Part shown: piece by piece, positions 31,247 through 41,926 of the stretch | Layout of the letters: the number at the start of each line of letters is the position of its first letter | Numbering within the stretch: position 1 is the first letter of the stretch | Assembly (NCBI GenBank): GCA_028688895.1 | Contig: JAQTXG010000007.1 | Location: forward strand, 1 to 54,849 | DNA: 54,849 bases | Origin: Candidatus Altimarinota bacterium | GTDB lineage: Bacteria > Patescibacteriota > Gracilibacteria > BD1-5 > UBA6164 | Reading direction: 5' to 3' | Program-made: the position numbers and the translations under genes | Notes under the pieces: generated by a model | The model's database searches: none | Told to the model about the DNA's origin: nothing | Seen by the model: the letters and a program-made list of their open reading frames with translations, nothing else

Positions 31247-32959
31247 TTAATTTTTAAAACACCTAACAGATAATCAAAAAGAGCGATATAAACCTGTAGT
31301 ATTTGTTAAAATATTTTTATAAGAAGGATTTCAACTTACTTTTCAATAAAACGTTATGTATTCTCAGCTTAAATATACATTTTCAGGTACATATATTTCA
31401 GATGTCCAATAATTTCAATATTGTCATTGATTTCATTCTCATCATCCATTCCAGCTCTTATAACCACCCATAGGAATTTTTAAGTCATCAATAAAACTAG
31501 TTCAATCTGTCCCCCATCATCAAGCTGATATAAGTTCTATCCATTCTGATTTTTTTGGGACATGGTATCATAATTCACATGGTCATTTCATTTGAGTTTT
31601 AGTTCAATTTCATCAATTATATCACCACATATTGTCTGTTCTGGAAGTACAATAATCTGTGTCCCCTGATATAAAATTAATACCTGAAAAAGTACTATTT
31701 TCAGTACAATTTAATTTTACAGTACTTATTGAAGCTACAGACAAATCTGTATTATTTCACCATTGATATAATCATCAAGCCCATGAATTTATATTATTAT
31801 CTCTAGGTGAATAATCGTTTAAAAAAGTTTGGTTATAATACACTGAATTTGCTCATGCGTTACAAGCTGCTATAGTATATCATGTTCAAGATCAACTACA
31901 AATAATTATGTCATTAGTACAGTTAAGTCATGTATCAGTTCAGTCTTCTGTTCAATAAATTATTTGTCATCCACTTATACAATCAGAAATTGATTTTAAT
32001 GTATTAGTTTGACTTATGATTTCGTTGTTTATAATTCACTCCAAAGCAACCTCTCCTCACAAATTATTATTTACGAAACTAGCAGCATAGCTTATCAATT
32101 CAGAACTTGGTGATGATTCATTTATAGTCATAGAAATTATTCTCTGTATATCTCACTCATTTTGTAATATGGTACCACTATAAGCATCTTGTAATCATTT
32201 CAACATACTTATTCTAGCAGTTGCATCTGTTTTATTTGTTAAATTTGCACAACTACCTGTATCTGTATATACTAGTATCTTATTTGGACTGAAATCAAAT
32301 CATCAGTCATATTTGAATTTACTATCTTTAAATGTTGCAGGTAGATTTTTATATCAAGTATAAACTAAACTTCATGAATTTATTAATTGCACTAAATCTG
32401 TATTTATACTTATATCATTTGCTATTATTGTCGGTGTAGCTAATGCATCACAATTACTTCATGTAAGAGATTTACTCATCATTCAGTTATAAGTACCTGT
32501 TACTATAGCTTTTGCTTCTGTTGTTCATGCATTAGCTTTGTTTTGTAAAAAATTATTAGAAATATTATCTCACTCTACTAATCATGCCAATTCAAATTCA
32601 TTTTTGTTACTAGTTATTGAATATGTATATTCTTTATTTGTCAGGGGATCTGTAGGTATTTTGTCTAATTTATTAACATTAGAAAAAACTGATTCTCAAA
32701 AACTTCATTGTGTCCACACTACTCATCAACTATAAGTAATGTCTACTCAATTTGTTGGAACAGGATATTTTCAAGCATCTAGATGAAATACTTCAAGAGA
32801 TGTTTTCATACTACTCAAATCAGATATTCTAGTACTATCTCTGGCATCTGTACTGTATCATTGTAAGCTTATAAATGCTATAGTACCTAATATAGCGAGA
32901 ATAGTAATAACAACAATTAACTCTACTAATGTAAATGCTTTATTTTTTGTTTTATGCAT
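31247..32959 (-). CDS. type IV pilin-like protein with FISUMP-type C-terminal domain (570 aa)
   Basis: The leader and helix are MHKTKNKAFTLVELIVVITI and LAILGTIAFISLQGY, closely matching the pilins at 304-5386. The shared pilin region extends to about residue 310. The last 200 residues look like the FISUMP (Fibrobacter succinogenes major paralogous) domain: PCELGYHVPKKSEWIELISA, SFIDDLKIPMGGYKSW, YWTSEIYVPE and a terminal SFGLSVRCFKN. Many of these positions are TGA glycines. The domain is known from surface proteins of Bacteroidetes and Fibrobacteres; its ligand is unknown. Single gene with its own terminator. Confidence 0.82.
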
Positions 32960-33072
32960 AAATAATAATTATTTTTAATAAACATATAAATTACATTTAT
33001 GATTATTTATATTTCAATATATTTTTTTTTTTACTATTTTACTTTTCGTTACATTATATTATAAAATAAAAA

Positions 33073-33100
33073 TTGGTAAAAATATTTTTTTGTGTATAAT
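33073..33100 (+). promoter_or_regulatory. rnpB promoter
   Basis: -35 TTGGTA at 33073-33078, a 16-bp spacer and consensus -10 TATAAT at 33095-33100, six bases before the RNA's 5' end. Confidence 0.7.
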
Positions 33101-33106
33101 ACATAT

Positions 33107-33518
33107 GTGAGAGCAGGTATCTACCCTTTTACGCGTAAAGCTTTGAAGGGAGGAAAGTCTGGACATCATGAGAATAGCATAGAAGATAACTACTTCGGCT
33201 TAGGTGTATAATAAATAAAACCTAGGTACCACTAGTGCCACAGAAACTATACTATCCCGCTAAAGCGGGAGAAAGATGAAAAGTCATTTGGTGTTTTTTA
33301 TATTTACTGCAGTGTATACATTGTATGAATATAAACAAGCTACAGATGATCTAGCTTCGGCTATGATGGTAAACTGTATGTGATGCAATGGGAATGGTTC
33401 TAAATAAAGATTATTATTCTCTAATGTCTTTATGGTGAATACTCAGCTCGAGCTTATGGGCGACTGTAGGCCTAGATAGATTGATACCGAGATACAGAAT
33501 CCGGCTTATTACTCTCAC
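33107..33518 (+). ncRNA. rnpB: RNase P RNA (bacterial class A)
   Basis: The catalytic RNA of the tRNA 5'-processing enzyme. The conserved P4-forming ends are visible: GAGGAAAGTCTGGACA near the 5' end and ACAGAATCCGGCTTAT near the 3' end. The P1 stem pairs GTGAGA with TCTCAC. Several local hairpins are clear, for example TCCCGCTAAAGCGGGA. The length of about 410 nt is typical of class A. It has its own promoter and lies upstream of adk. Confidence 0.93.
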
Positions 33519-33554
33519 AAAAATAACTTACAATAACCTCTCTCAATTTCTTAA

Positions 33555-33685
33555 AAAACCCCTCTCAATTCTCCCCTTCCAGCTAAAGACTGGACACGTA
33601 TCAGGGGAGATGAAGCTCAGATGATGGGGCTACAATAATTTTCCTCCCCTGACAAGGGGAGGTGGCTGTAAGCCGGAGGGGTTTT
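33555..33685. repeat. MITE-like element with 10-bp terminal inverted repeats
   Basis: Bounded by AAAACCCCTC (33555-33564) and GAGGGGTTTT (33676-33685), a perfect inverted pair. The interior is imperfectly self-complementary (CTCCCC / GGGGAG twice) and includes the palindrome CCTCCCCTGACAAGGGGAGG at 33643-33662. It is non-coding and far richer in G+C than its surroundings. Confidence 0.65.
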
Positions 33686-33703
33686 AAATAATAAAATAAT
33701 AAA

Positions 33704-34318
33704 ATGAAAATAGTTTTTACATGAATCCAATGATGTGGTAAATGAACACAAGCTAGATTATTGGTAGAAAAATATGGTTTTACATTACTAGAAATGTGAA
33801 ATGAATTTAGAAAATTGGTTGCATCATGAACTGAACTTTGAAATAAGGTAAAACAAATAATAGATTCTGGAGCTCAAGTAGATTCAGATTTATGAAAAGA
33901 AATAATGGAAAATGTAGTTAAAAATCAATCTAGTGATAGAATAATTTATGACTGATTCATTAGAAATGAGTGGAATAAAGAGATTTTTGATAGAATTTTA
34001 CCTGATTATAAAGTATTATTTTTTGATTTATCTGTAGAAAAAGCAAAAGCTAGATTACTAGGTAGGATGTTTGATAAAACTACTGGTGAAACTTTTATGG
34101 CAGGTACTACTCATAATCCTAAAACATGAGAACAATTGATTAAGAGAGATGATGATAAAGATGAAAAAGCTATTTTAAAAAGAATTTCTGAATACGAGGA
34201 AAAAACATTGCCAATAGTAGAAATACAAAAAAGTGAATGAAAAGTAATAGAAATATCTGCGAATGATACTATTGAAAATATCCATAGTGTAATAGTTGAG
34301 AAATTGGGACTTTCATAA
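33704..34318 (+). CDS. adk: adenylate kinase-family nucleoside monophosphate kinase (204 aa)
   Basis: Interconverts ATP, AMP and ADP in the cytosol. It starts MKIVFTGIQGCGKGTQARLL, a P-loop in which three glycines are TGA, the clearest evidence of recoding in the window. The NMP-binding site includes LLEMGNEFRKLVASGTELG and IIYDGFIRN (usually DGFPR). The LID region is ARLLGRMFDKTTGETF with the later Arg in LKRISEY. The length is close to the usual 190-220 residues. The Pro missing from DGFPR is a minor deviation, so a relative such as another NMP kinase is possible. Confidence 0.88.
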
Positions 34319-34338
34319 GCTAATTTTTCATCTAGTTT

Positions 34339-34417
34339 ATCAAGGCAACAGACCATTCTCTTAACCCTATCAAGGCAACAGACCACCCCCTTAACCCCCT
34401 CCTTAGTAAGGAGGGGG
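34339..34417. repeat. two 30-bp direct repeats plus palindromic element (copy E)
   Basis: ATCAAGGCAACAGACCA starts two adjacent units, 34339-34368 and 34369-34398; they match except near the 3' part. They run into the perfect palindrome CCCCCTCCTTAGTAAGGAGG with GGG (34395-34417), the same family as the intragenic elements. It fills most of the gap of about 120 bases between adk and the next gene. Confidence 0.75.
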
Positions 34418-34440
34418 AATAATACAATATAAATAATAAT

Positions 34441-35706
34441 ATGATTTGATTTCAATTAGGTAGAGAATATAAACTGAGTGTTGCTGAAATATTGGCAGTT
34501 TTTCCAAAAGGAAAAACTGTTTATTTGAGTACTGATTTTTTGATTTTGGATGGTTTAGATAAAACAGATGTTTTAGAAAAAGCTAATAATCTGTGATGAA
34601 CTATCAAAATAGTAGAGATAGTTGATTCAAGTGTATCAAAAGAAGCTGAATGATACGAATGAAAATTTAAATATTGAGTAAGTATATTTTGAGAAAAGAA
34701 GAATCTGAAAAGTATTTTAGTTTGAATAAAAAAAGAGCTAAAAGATATGTGAGTGTCATCTAGATTTGTAAATAAAGATTTTCAAAATCTAAGCTCAGCA
34801 CAAATCCTATGAGAAAAATTATTGAAATCTAATTCTGACTATAATCTTATATTCCTCAGTCTTACTATGGAGGGGGCTAGTGTGTGGTCTTGTATTAAGG
34901 AAGATAAATTAGGTAATTACTTTTTTTGAAAAACTATTTGGATACAAGATATATTCAATTATTCAAAGAGAGATTATGAAAAAGATAGAGATATGCAGAC
35001 AGGTATGTTGCCTCCAAAACTTTGTCAGATGATGATAAATATATCTTCATTTCAAAATCCATCATCTTCAGTTACATCTCAGTGACTAACTTTAACTTCA
35101 AATGAAGAAGGTAGTAAAGAAAAAATTATATATGACCCTTTTGTATGACTTGGTACTGTACTTATAGAATCAATTTTGATGTGAAACAAATCTGTATACG
35201 GTAGTGATTTGAATGAAAAAATGGTAGAACATACAAAAAATAATATAGTTAATTTTTGTAAAAATGAAGATATTAAACTAGAAAATTTTGAAATAATTAA
35301 GTTGAATGCAAAATTTATAGATGAATCGGAGTTTTTTGATAAATGAGTTACCTCTATAGTAACAGAGTGATATTTGTGAGAAGTAATGACTCAAAATAAT
35401 ATATCTATTGAAAGAATAGATAAGCAAAAAAAGTCACTATTGGAATTGTATGATAGATTTTTTGAATGACTTAAAAAAATAGATTATTCTTGAAATCTAG
35501 TAATATGTTTTCCTTTCTGGGAAATGAAGTGAAAATATATTTATTTTACTGAAATATATGATTTACTATCTAAAAATTGCACAATTGAAAGTATGTTTCC
35601 TATTGATTTTAGTAAAATTGTTGCTACAAAAGCTTGAAGTTTACTTTATAAGAGAGATAAGCAGTTGGTAGGTAGAGAGATTTTTAAATTAAAAATAAAA
35701 GCATAG
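34441..35706 (+). CDS. TRM11-like / UPF0020-family RNA methyltransferase (421 aa)
   Basis: A SAM-dependent RNA base methyltransferase, with a likely N-terminal RNA-binding region (residues 1-170) and a Rossmann C-terminus: IIYDPFVGLGTVLIESILMG (SAM site, about 240), YGSDLNEKMVEHTKNNI and TSIVTEGYLGEVM at the usual catalytic NPPY position. The preceding stretch SKRDYEKDRDMQTGMLPPKL is typical of the TRM11 group that makes m2G in tRNA. The absent NPPY (TEGY instead) agrees with that group. The exact target is unknown. It ends in the hairpin at 35691-35725. Confidence 0.8.
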
Positions 35707-35725
35707 AATTTCTATGCTTTTATTT
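35691..35725. terminator. bidirectional intrinsic terminator between convergent genes
   Basis: AAAATAAAAGCATAGAA pairs with TTCTATGCTTTTATTTT. It serves the methylase gene on the plus strand and the 35753-37141 gene on the minus strand. Confidence 0.85.
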
Positions 35726-35752
35726 TTAATTCTATTTATATACTATTTAAAA

Positions 35753-37141
35753 TTATGATACTATAATATTCTGATAAAATGATTTTTTTCATCTAAAAAA
35801 TCATTTATCTACTGTTACGTTATAACCTATATCCATAAAATCATCGATTTTAAAAATACTGTTTATTTTTAATTTAAAGCTACCATCACTACTTAATAAA
35901 ACCGAATTGTAATTTTGTTTGCTAATTCTTCAATTGTTATTAAATATAAGTGTTATATATTCTCAACTGTTTATTGCTGATATATTAGTGTCTTTTAATT
36001 GTTCAGAGAATTCTCATAAATCCACGTTTAAATTTGTCATCAAATTTCATTTTGCTATAAAACTGTTATCGTATGAATTGTTAAATTGACTTATTTCTCA
36101 TTGTTCTTTTGTCACATATATTCATCTAACTTTGTCATATATATATTCATGTAATGTAGTTGTTCAAGGTATATAATCTTTTTTTTCATAAAGTTTACTA
36201 TCTCATGTATCTAGATTTATAAGTATTCTTGTTCAATTCCTTATTTTAATAATTGTATATTCATAGTCGTTTTGTGTATCAAATCAATAAAATAATTTTG
36301 AATTGAAATGATTTTTTCTATTTATTTCTATAGGTTTATCCAAGAATAATTCTGATTTTCATCAATATATATATTTTTGATTTTCAATTTGTAACAAATA
36401 AAATCAACTTTCATATGATTTTTCTACTTTATAAATAGTATCATTTAAAAAGAAATATTCTTTTCAGCTATCATTTAAAAATAGATTTTTATCCGTATTG
36501 TTTTGAGTAAGTATATCTCATCAGTTGTATAGATAAATAGGTCATCCATTTATTAATCATTGAAGTTTAAATGGAATTCAACTATCTAGTTTTAATATAC
36601 TGTAGTAATTTCATTTATTGTGATCATATAAAATAACATTTCATATATTGAAAAATCAATTTTTTAGATCTATGATTAAATCAGTTTCAAATAAATCAAC
36701 TATTTCTTGTTTATCTATTTCTGAATTATTTATTGCAGTATTTATACTTGATAGTATATCATTTAAATCTATATCGGGGTATACTATTTTTCAAGCTAAT
36801 CATGTACCATGTTTCTCTGACTCTAGAAGTAATTGATTAGATTTGTTTTGAAACATTTTTTGTCTAGCTTTTGACTGTATATAATTGTATCATTCTGAAT
36901 CTAGTCAATATGGATACTTTTGCTCAAATATTTTTTTGCTTAGTACTTCTATATCTAGTAGTTCATTTGCAGGTATTTTTATACTTTCAGGATTTGCTAT
37001 CAATGATTCCACTGATTGTTTTATTAGATTCATAGTTTCATCTGAGATTTTTCATTCTCTTATATCATTTTCTATGTTTTTAGATATTTTAACATTGTAT
37101 GTATTTTTTGGACTTGATAAGTCATTTAAATTTTTTGTCAT
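35753..37141 (-). CDS. unknown protein with a WG-repeat-like beta-rich region (462 aa)
   Basis: No firm family. Residues 1-140 are helical and charged. Residues 170-400 carry short, similar beta-strand units with Gly-Lys and Tyr-Phe pairs (for example KEYFFLNDTIYKVEK, NQKYIYGGKSELFL), reminiscent of a propeller or WG-type repeat, which is only suggestive. There is no membrane segment. Its last helical residues carry no catalytic motif. It lies downstream of the MscS-like gene on the same strand and contains about 25 TGA glycines. Confidence 0.65.
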
Positions 37142-37253
37142 AAATTGTTTATATATAAATATTAACTAAATAATAAATATTATATTTACTTTGTCAATTA
37201 TTTTTATTTATATTAATCAATATTATTGAACTTTTGTATTTGTTGATAATTTT

Positions 37254-38540
37254 CTACTCTTTGTTTTCTTCTTTATCTTGTTCTTTTTTCTCTTTTTCTC
37301 TTTTTGCTTCTGACATTTTGTATGTCAGATATCAGATTATTTTTCTTTCTACTTTTTTGTTTAATATATCGTCTCATCTCCATACAAAAACTACTACTAT
37401 GTGTCAAAAATTGGTTCTATCAAATGATATTCTATAATAATCATTTGCATGACTTAGTGAAGATATTTTGTTGTGTAGAAATTTTGTAAGTATGTTTTGT
37501 TCTAATTCATTTAAAAAATTAACTAAATCTATTCAAAAATCGTCTCTAATAGTTATTTCAAATTTGTGAACAAATATATCTGCTGTTAAATCTATGGTTA
37601 CATTTTGTTTCAATATATTTATATGTGGTATGTATACAGGTTTGTTTACATATATTCATTCTTTTGTAAGTGGTAATATGACTATATATAATGGACTTAT
37701 TCTGATTATTTTTCAAAAATGTTCCTCAAATTTGATTATTTCTCAGATTTTGTATCTCTGTAATACTATTAGACTTCATATAAATGATCAAATCAGATGT
37801 GCATTTATGACTAATAAATAACCTGAAATAAATATCAGAAATACTGATAATTGAGGATAAAGATAAAAGAAAAACCAAATCAAAAATATGATGTAACTGA
37901 ATCATAAAAAGAAATTTGTATAGATGTATATTTTACTATTTAGTTTCGATTTTTTATTTAAATATCTAGTAATTACATAAACTAGTATAGATAGTAATGT
38001 AAAAATAATAAATACTATCAATTTTATATTATTTTCTCTGTTTTGAGTTTGTTCTAATTGTAATTTTTCTGCTATATATCTATTTAAAAGTAAATCAATT
38101 TTTTCTGTATTGATTTCATTTTCTTTTATAGTATTGTTTAATTGTTCTACTAAGTCTTTTTTTAAAGCTATTTCAGCATTGTATTTTTCAAGTAATTTAT
38201 CAAAATCATCAGAATTCTCAACATTTAATTTTATTTCATTGTTTATTGAAATTAATTCTGATTCAAGTTTTGTTATATCATCTATTAATTTAGTTTTTGT
38301 TCATTCATTTAGACTGTTTCATACTTTTATTTCCTCTAGTTTTGTTTTTAATTCTGCTATTTCTGTTTCTAGTTTTCATCAACTGATGAGATCTAGTATT
38401 TTTGTTTTTCTCTGACTATATGCATCTAAAATAACATTATTTTCTTCTTTTGCCACATTTTCAGCAGCATAAATAATATTGGTATCAATCGTAATCATTG
38501 ATATCAATATAAATAATAGTATTTTAAATGTATTTCTCAT
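37254..38540 (-). CDS. MscS-like mechanosensitive channel with coiled-coil N-domain (428 aa)
   Basis: A signal-like N-terminus (TFKILLFILISMITIDTNII) precedes a coiled-coil periplasmic region (residues about 35-170). Three or four membrane helices lie between 175 and 260 (IKLIVFIIFTLLSILVYVI, IIFLIWFFFYLYPQLS, VFLIFISGYLLVINAHL). The MscS beta domain follows: RYKIGEIIKFEEHFGKIIRI and YIPHINILKQNVTIDL, then the alpha/beta C-domain and a charged Lys/Glu tail. MscS channels release osmolytes under osmotic shock. It is co-transcribed with the small gene 5 bases upstream. Confidence 0.8.
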
Positions 38541-38545
38541 AGTTT

Positions 38546-38821
38546 TTATTTACCTTTTATTTCTCTTAAATTTTTCTGATAATCACTTGTTCTATTTTTT
38601 GTATTTGTTCATACGCCATTTATTACTGAGTTTGTTTCTGATTTCATAAAATTTAATTTTCACACTATTTCGCTTGATTTAGTTCTCAAATAATTATTGA
38701 AATTTACTCATATAGTTTTGTCTATTTTATCTCAAATAGTAGGATAAAAAGTAATCAACATAGTATAAAATATAACTATCAACACTGGGTAAAATAGTAT
38801 TCTCATTATTTTTGTTATCAT
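38546..38821 (-). CDS. small membrane protein of unknown function (91 aa)
   Basis: MITKIMRILFYPVLIVIFYT gives one membrane helix, followed by a polar tail (residues 30-91) with basic residues. It starts 7 bases after the miaB stop and ends 5 bases before the MscS-like start, so it sits in a compact operon miaB - 38546 gene - mscS-like. It could help the channel, but there is no direct evidence. Confidence 0.65.
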
Positions 38822-38828
38822 AATTTTT

Positions 38829-40283
38829 TTAGTTATTTATAATACCTTTTAGTACATATTTATCCAATTTTGTTATTTTTACGTTTACTATATCTCATAT
38901 TTTTACTCAATCAATTACTGGAAAATATATTTCTTTGAAGTTTCTAGTCCTTCCATAATATTCTTCATCTTTTTGTCAAGACACTAGTACTTCTTGAGTC
39001 AATCAAATCATACTGGAATTTCTATTTGTTACAGATTCTAATAGTAATTCATTTAAAATATGCCATCTCAGAGCTTTTGTTTCGTTTGATATATCGTCTG
39101 GATATATTTTTTCTGCTATAGTTCATTTTCTCACACTGTATCTAGCATTGTAAGTAAAATCAAACTGGCATTCTTCAAATGCTTTTATTGTATCTCAAAA
39201 CATTTCATCAGTCTCTCATGAATATCAAACTATTATATCTGTAGAAATAGAAAAAAAAGAGTCTTTTGATCTCAAATAATCAATCATTTTTTTGAAATCA
39301 TTGTATGTATGTTTTCTATTCATTCTTTTTAACATGGTATCTGAACCTGATTGTAGTGCAAAATGCAAGTAATTACACATTTTGTCTAGTTCAAAGTGTG
39401 CATCAAGTATATCTTGTGTCATATCATGTGGATTTGAACTAGTAAACCTTATTCTATCCAATCAATTTATTTTGTTTAGTTCTTCTAGTAGTTGTCTAAA
39501 TGGTGACTTTCATATTCATTCATTCCACTTCCCTTTTTCTGTATTCCAATATTTTTTATCTACCCATTGTTTTCAGTAACTATTTACATTTTGTCATACT
39601 AGTGTGATTTCTTTTGCTCATTTTTTAACTGCTTCCTTTGCTTCTTGTACTATATCATCTATACTTCTACTTTTTTCTGTTCATCTAGTATATGGTACTA
39701 TACAAAAAGTACAATAATTATCACATCAAGTTTGTATTATAATAGTAGCTTGTGCAGGATTTTCTCTGAGTTGTTTTGATTTTAGGTAATCATCAAATGA
39801 ATTATCTTTTCATATAGGTTCTTTTAATATATGAGTAAGTATAAGTGGTAAATACTTGGTGTCTTCTATTCTGAGCGTAAAATCTAGTTTTCAATTACTT
39901 CTAGGAAAAAGCTTGTCATCATTATTAAAAATTGCTGAATCTTTATTTACTAATGTGATTTTTTTTGCTTTGTTTTTGTCTCTTTTGTAATTATCCAAAT
40001 ATTTATCAGATATTCATGTTTTTCTCACCATACATCCAGTTATTCAAACTAGTATGTTTTTGTTGTTTTTTGAGTTTTCATTGTGTATTTCTCTAAGCAT
40101 TCAGAATACTCTGTCTTCTCATTTTTGTCTAACTGAACATGTGTTAAATATTACTAAGTCTGCATTTATCCATTCATTTACCTTTATAAATCATGATTGT
40201 AGTAAAATCATATTTATTTTCTCACTATCGGCTTGATTCATCGCACATCAAAATGTTTGTATGTAGTATTTTTTTATTGACAT
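38829..40283 (-). CDS. miaB: tRNA-2-methylthio-N6-isopentenyladenosine methylthiotransferase MiaB (484 aa)
   Basis: A radical-SAM enzyme adding a methylthio group at tRNA A37. The N-terminal UPF0004 domain has FGCAMNQADSEK, FNTCSVRQKGEDR and GITGCMVRK, giving its three cluster cysteines. The radical-SAM motif is TGCDNYCTFCIVPYTRG (CxxxCxxC), later LQSGSDTMLKRMNRKHT and STDIIVGYSGETDEMFGDT. The C-terminal TRAM domain ends near KLDKYVLKGIINN. Length and order fit MiaB rather than MtaB or RimO, and the CxxxC spacing of N-terminal cysteines favours MiaB. Confidence 0.93.
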
Positions 40284-40444
40284 TTAATATATTATAAGTT
40301 TAAGATTATATATTAATTATATCTAATTATATAAATATGCAAATTTCAATTTTATATGGGTCTTATTATCTTTATTTAATTATATTATCAAATAAGTTTT
40401 TATTAAAATATTTAATACATTTAATTACATAATAAAAAAACAAA

Positions 40445-40463
40445 TTTAGAGTATTTCTCTAAA
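40445..40463 (-). terminator. intrinsic terminator after the deaminase gene
   Basis: TTTAGAG, loop, CTCTAAA with TTTGTTTTTTT on the minus strand. The rest of the 40284-40440 gap, AT-rich, holds nothing recognisable. Confidence 0.7.
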
Positions 40464-40473
40464 AATGTTTTTA

Positions 40474-40905
40474 TTATAATTGAACTATCTCACATCAACA
40501 GTCTTTGATAAATTTTTCTGCTTCTTCTCATGTATAGTGCTTGTATTTTTCTTTGTAGACTATTTTTTTGATTCATGCTGCAATTATAGCTCTGGTACAA
40601 TCAAAACATGGTTGATAAGTAGAATATAGAGTTGCTCATTCTATTTTTATACCATTTCTAGCGGCCCAGATAAGAGCATTCATTTCAGCGTGTATTTCGT
40701 ATTTATATGACCAGTCATGGTGGTCTTTTGTGTATTCTCATTTCCAGTATTCATCACAATTTATGTATCATGCTGGTGTTCAGTTGTATCATGTAGATAG
40801 TATTCTATTTTCTTTTACTATTACTGCTCATGTGTGTTTTGATACGCATTTTGATCAAGTAGCTATTTCGTATGCTATATTTATAAAGTTTATATCTTTT
40901 AACAT
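40474..40905 (-). CDS. dCMP deaminase-like zinc deaminase (143 aa)
   Basis: Deaminates dCMP to dUMP for thymidylate synthesis, or a related pyrimidine. The zinc site is complete: EIHAEMNALIWAARNG (His, catalytic Glu) and STYQPCFDCTRAIIAAG (Cys pair). The nucleotide loop STGYNGTPAGYINCDEYW agrees with ComEB/dCMP deaminases, and length is normal for them. It starts one base after the stop of the upstream gene, so the two are co-transcribed. Confidence 0.9.
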
Positions 40906-40906
40906 A

Positions 40907-41395
40907 TTAATTATTTATTATTCAAGTATTTGTAAATGTATCAGTTATATCAGTTAAGTTATTAATTGTATTTCTTGTGTTTTGTATTGTACCAGAAGCT
41001 GTATCTATGATTTCTTTTACATCTTCATATGATTCTTTGATTTTTTCATATGATTGTTTCAATTCTTCTACTGTTTTTTTCTTTTGATTTAAGTCTTCTC
41101 TGAAATTGTCTATTTTTGTTTTTGTTATACTTACTCATTCTACAAAATGATTTGATAGATCATTTGTTGTATCTACTACATCTTTGTATGTATTTATGAG
41201 CTCATTATTTGTAGGTATATCAGTTACTGTATCATCGTATCAAGATTTAAATGATTTTACAAACTCATTAAATCAATTTATTCATAATATATTTTCAAAT
41301 ACCGCAGCTATTTGAGGAGATGTAAATATAAGTAGAATATATGACACAAAAAATATTATAAACAACCAAAATATTTTTTTGATTTTTTTAAGCAT
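40907..41395 (-). CDS. membrane-anchored coiled-coil protein (162 aa)
   Basis: A single N-terminal membrane helix (IFWLFIIFFVSYILLIF, residues about 8-25) is followed by an extracytoplasmic Asn/Thr/Asp region. A likely coiled coil spans residues 95-140 (LNQKKKTVEELKQSYEKIKE). No family recognised. Directly upstream of the deaminase gene with one base between them; a terminator hairpin precedes it at 41411-41450. Confidence 0.7.
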
Positions 41396-41410
41396 GTATT
41401 TATAACTATA

Positions 41411-41450
41411 AAAAATAAGAGTATATTTATGTAAATATACTCTTATTTTT
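41411..41450. terminator. strong intrinsic terminator
   Basis: AAAAATAAGAGTATATTTA pairs with TAAATATACTCTTATTTTT around a TG loop, with an A/T run on each side. On the minus strand it follows the zinc-ribbon gene. Confidence 0.9.
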
Positions 41451-41463
41451 TGAAATTTCAATA

Positions 41464-41835
41464 TTAATTATTATCTCATAATAATTCTGCTACATTTAGA
41501 GATTTTTTTTGTAAATCTCTATTTAGATCTATTATTTCTTCATCTTTTATCCTAGTTTGTTTTGTCACTATATTTGGTCTCAATCCTAATAATGTATTTT
41601 TTAATTTTTCAATATTTTCTTTTGATAATCATTTATTTGTCAAATCCAAAGATAGTACTTCTGTTTTTATCATAGAATGTTTTCCACATCAATAACACTC
41701 GATGTCTATATTTATAGTCGATCAAGCTGCTCAAATAATATCTATATTTGATTCATTTACTAGTGTAGAACATTCAGGGCATTTATAAGAATTAATAATA
41801 GACTCTATCATTCATTTTAGTGATTGGTAATTCAT
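41464..41835 (-). CDS. zinc-ribbon protein of unknown function (123 aa)
   Basis: Two CxxC knuckles, YKCPECSTLV (about residues 18-25) and IECYGCGKHS (about 48-55), make a zinc ribbon, with beta strands between them. The C-terminal half is helical and charged. No catalytic domain is visible; zinc ribbons of this size often bind nucleic acids or partner proteins. It lies 91 bases downstream of gltX on the same strand. Confidence 0.7.
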
Positions 41836-41926
41836 CTTTATTTAATTATATTTTAAGTTACATATATATTATCATATGCTTATAAAAAATCCAATTTTTT
41901 TATAAATAAATGTATTGACACTTGTT

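Noticed and set aside
34111-34455. Minus-strand frame of 114 residues over the end of adk and the repeat
   Set aside because: It is antisense to adk and the intergenic palindrome; the start region is repeat-derived and no ribosome site precedes it.
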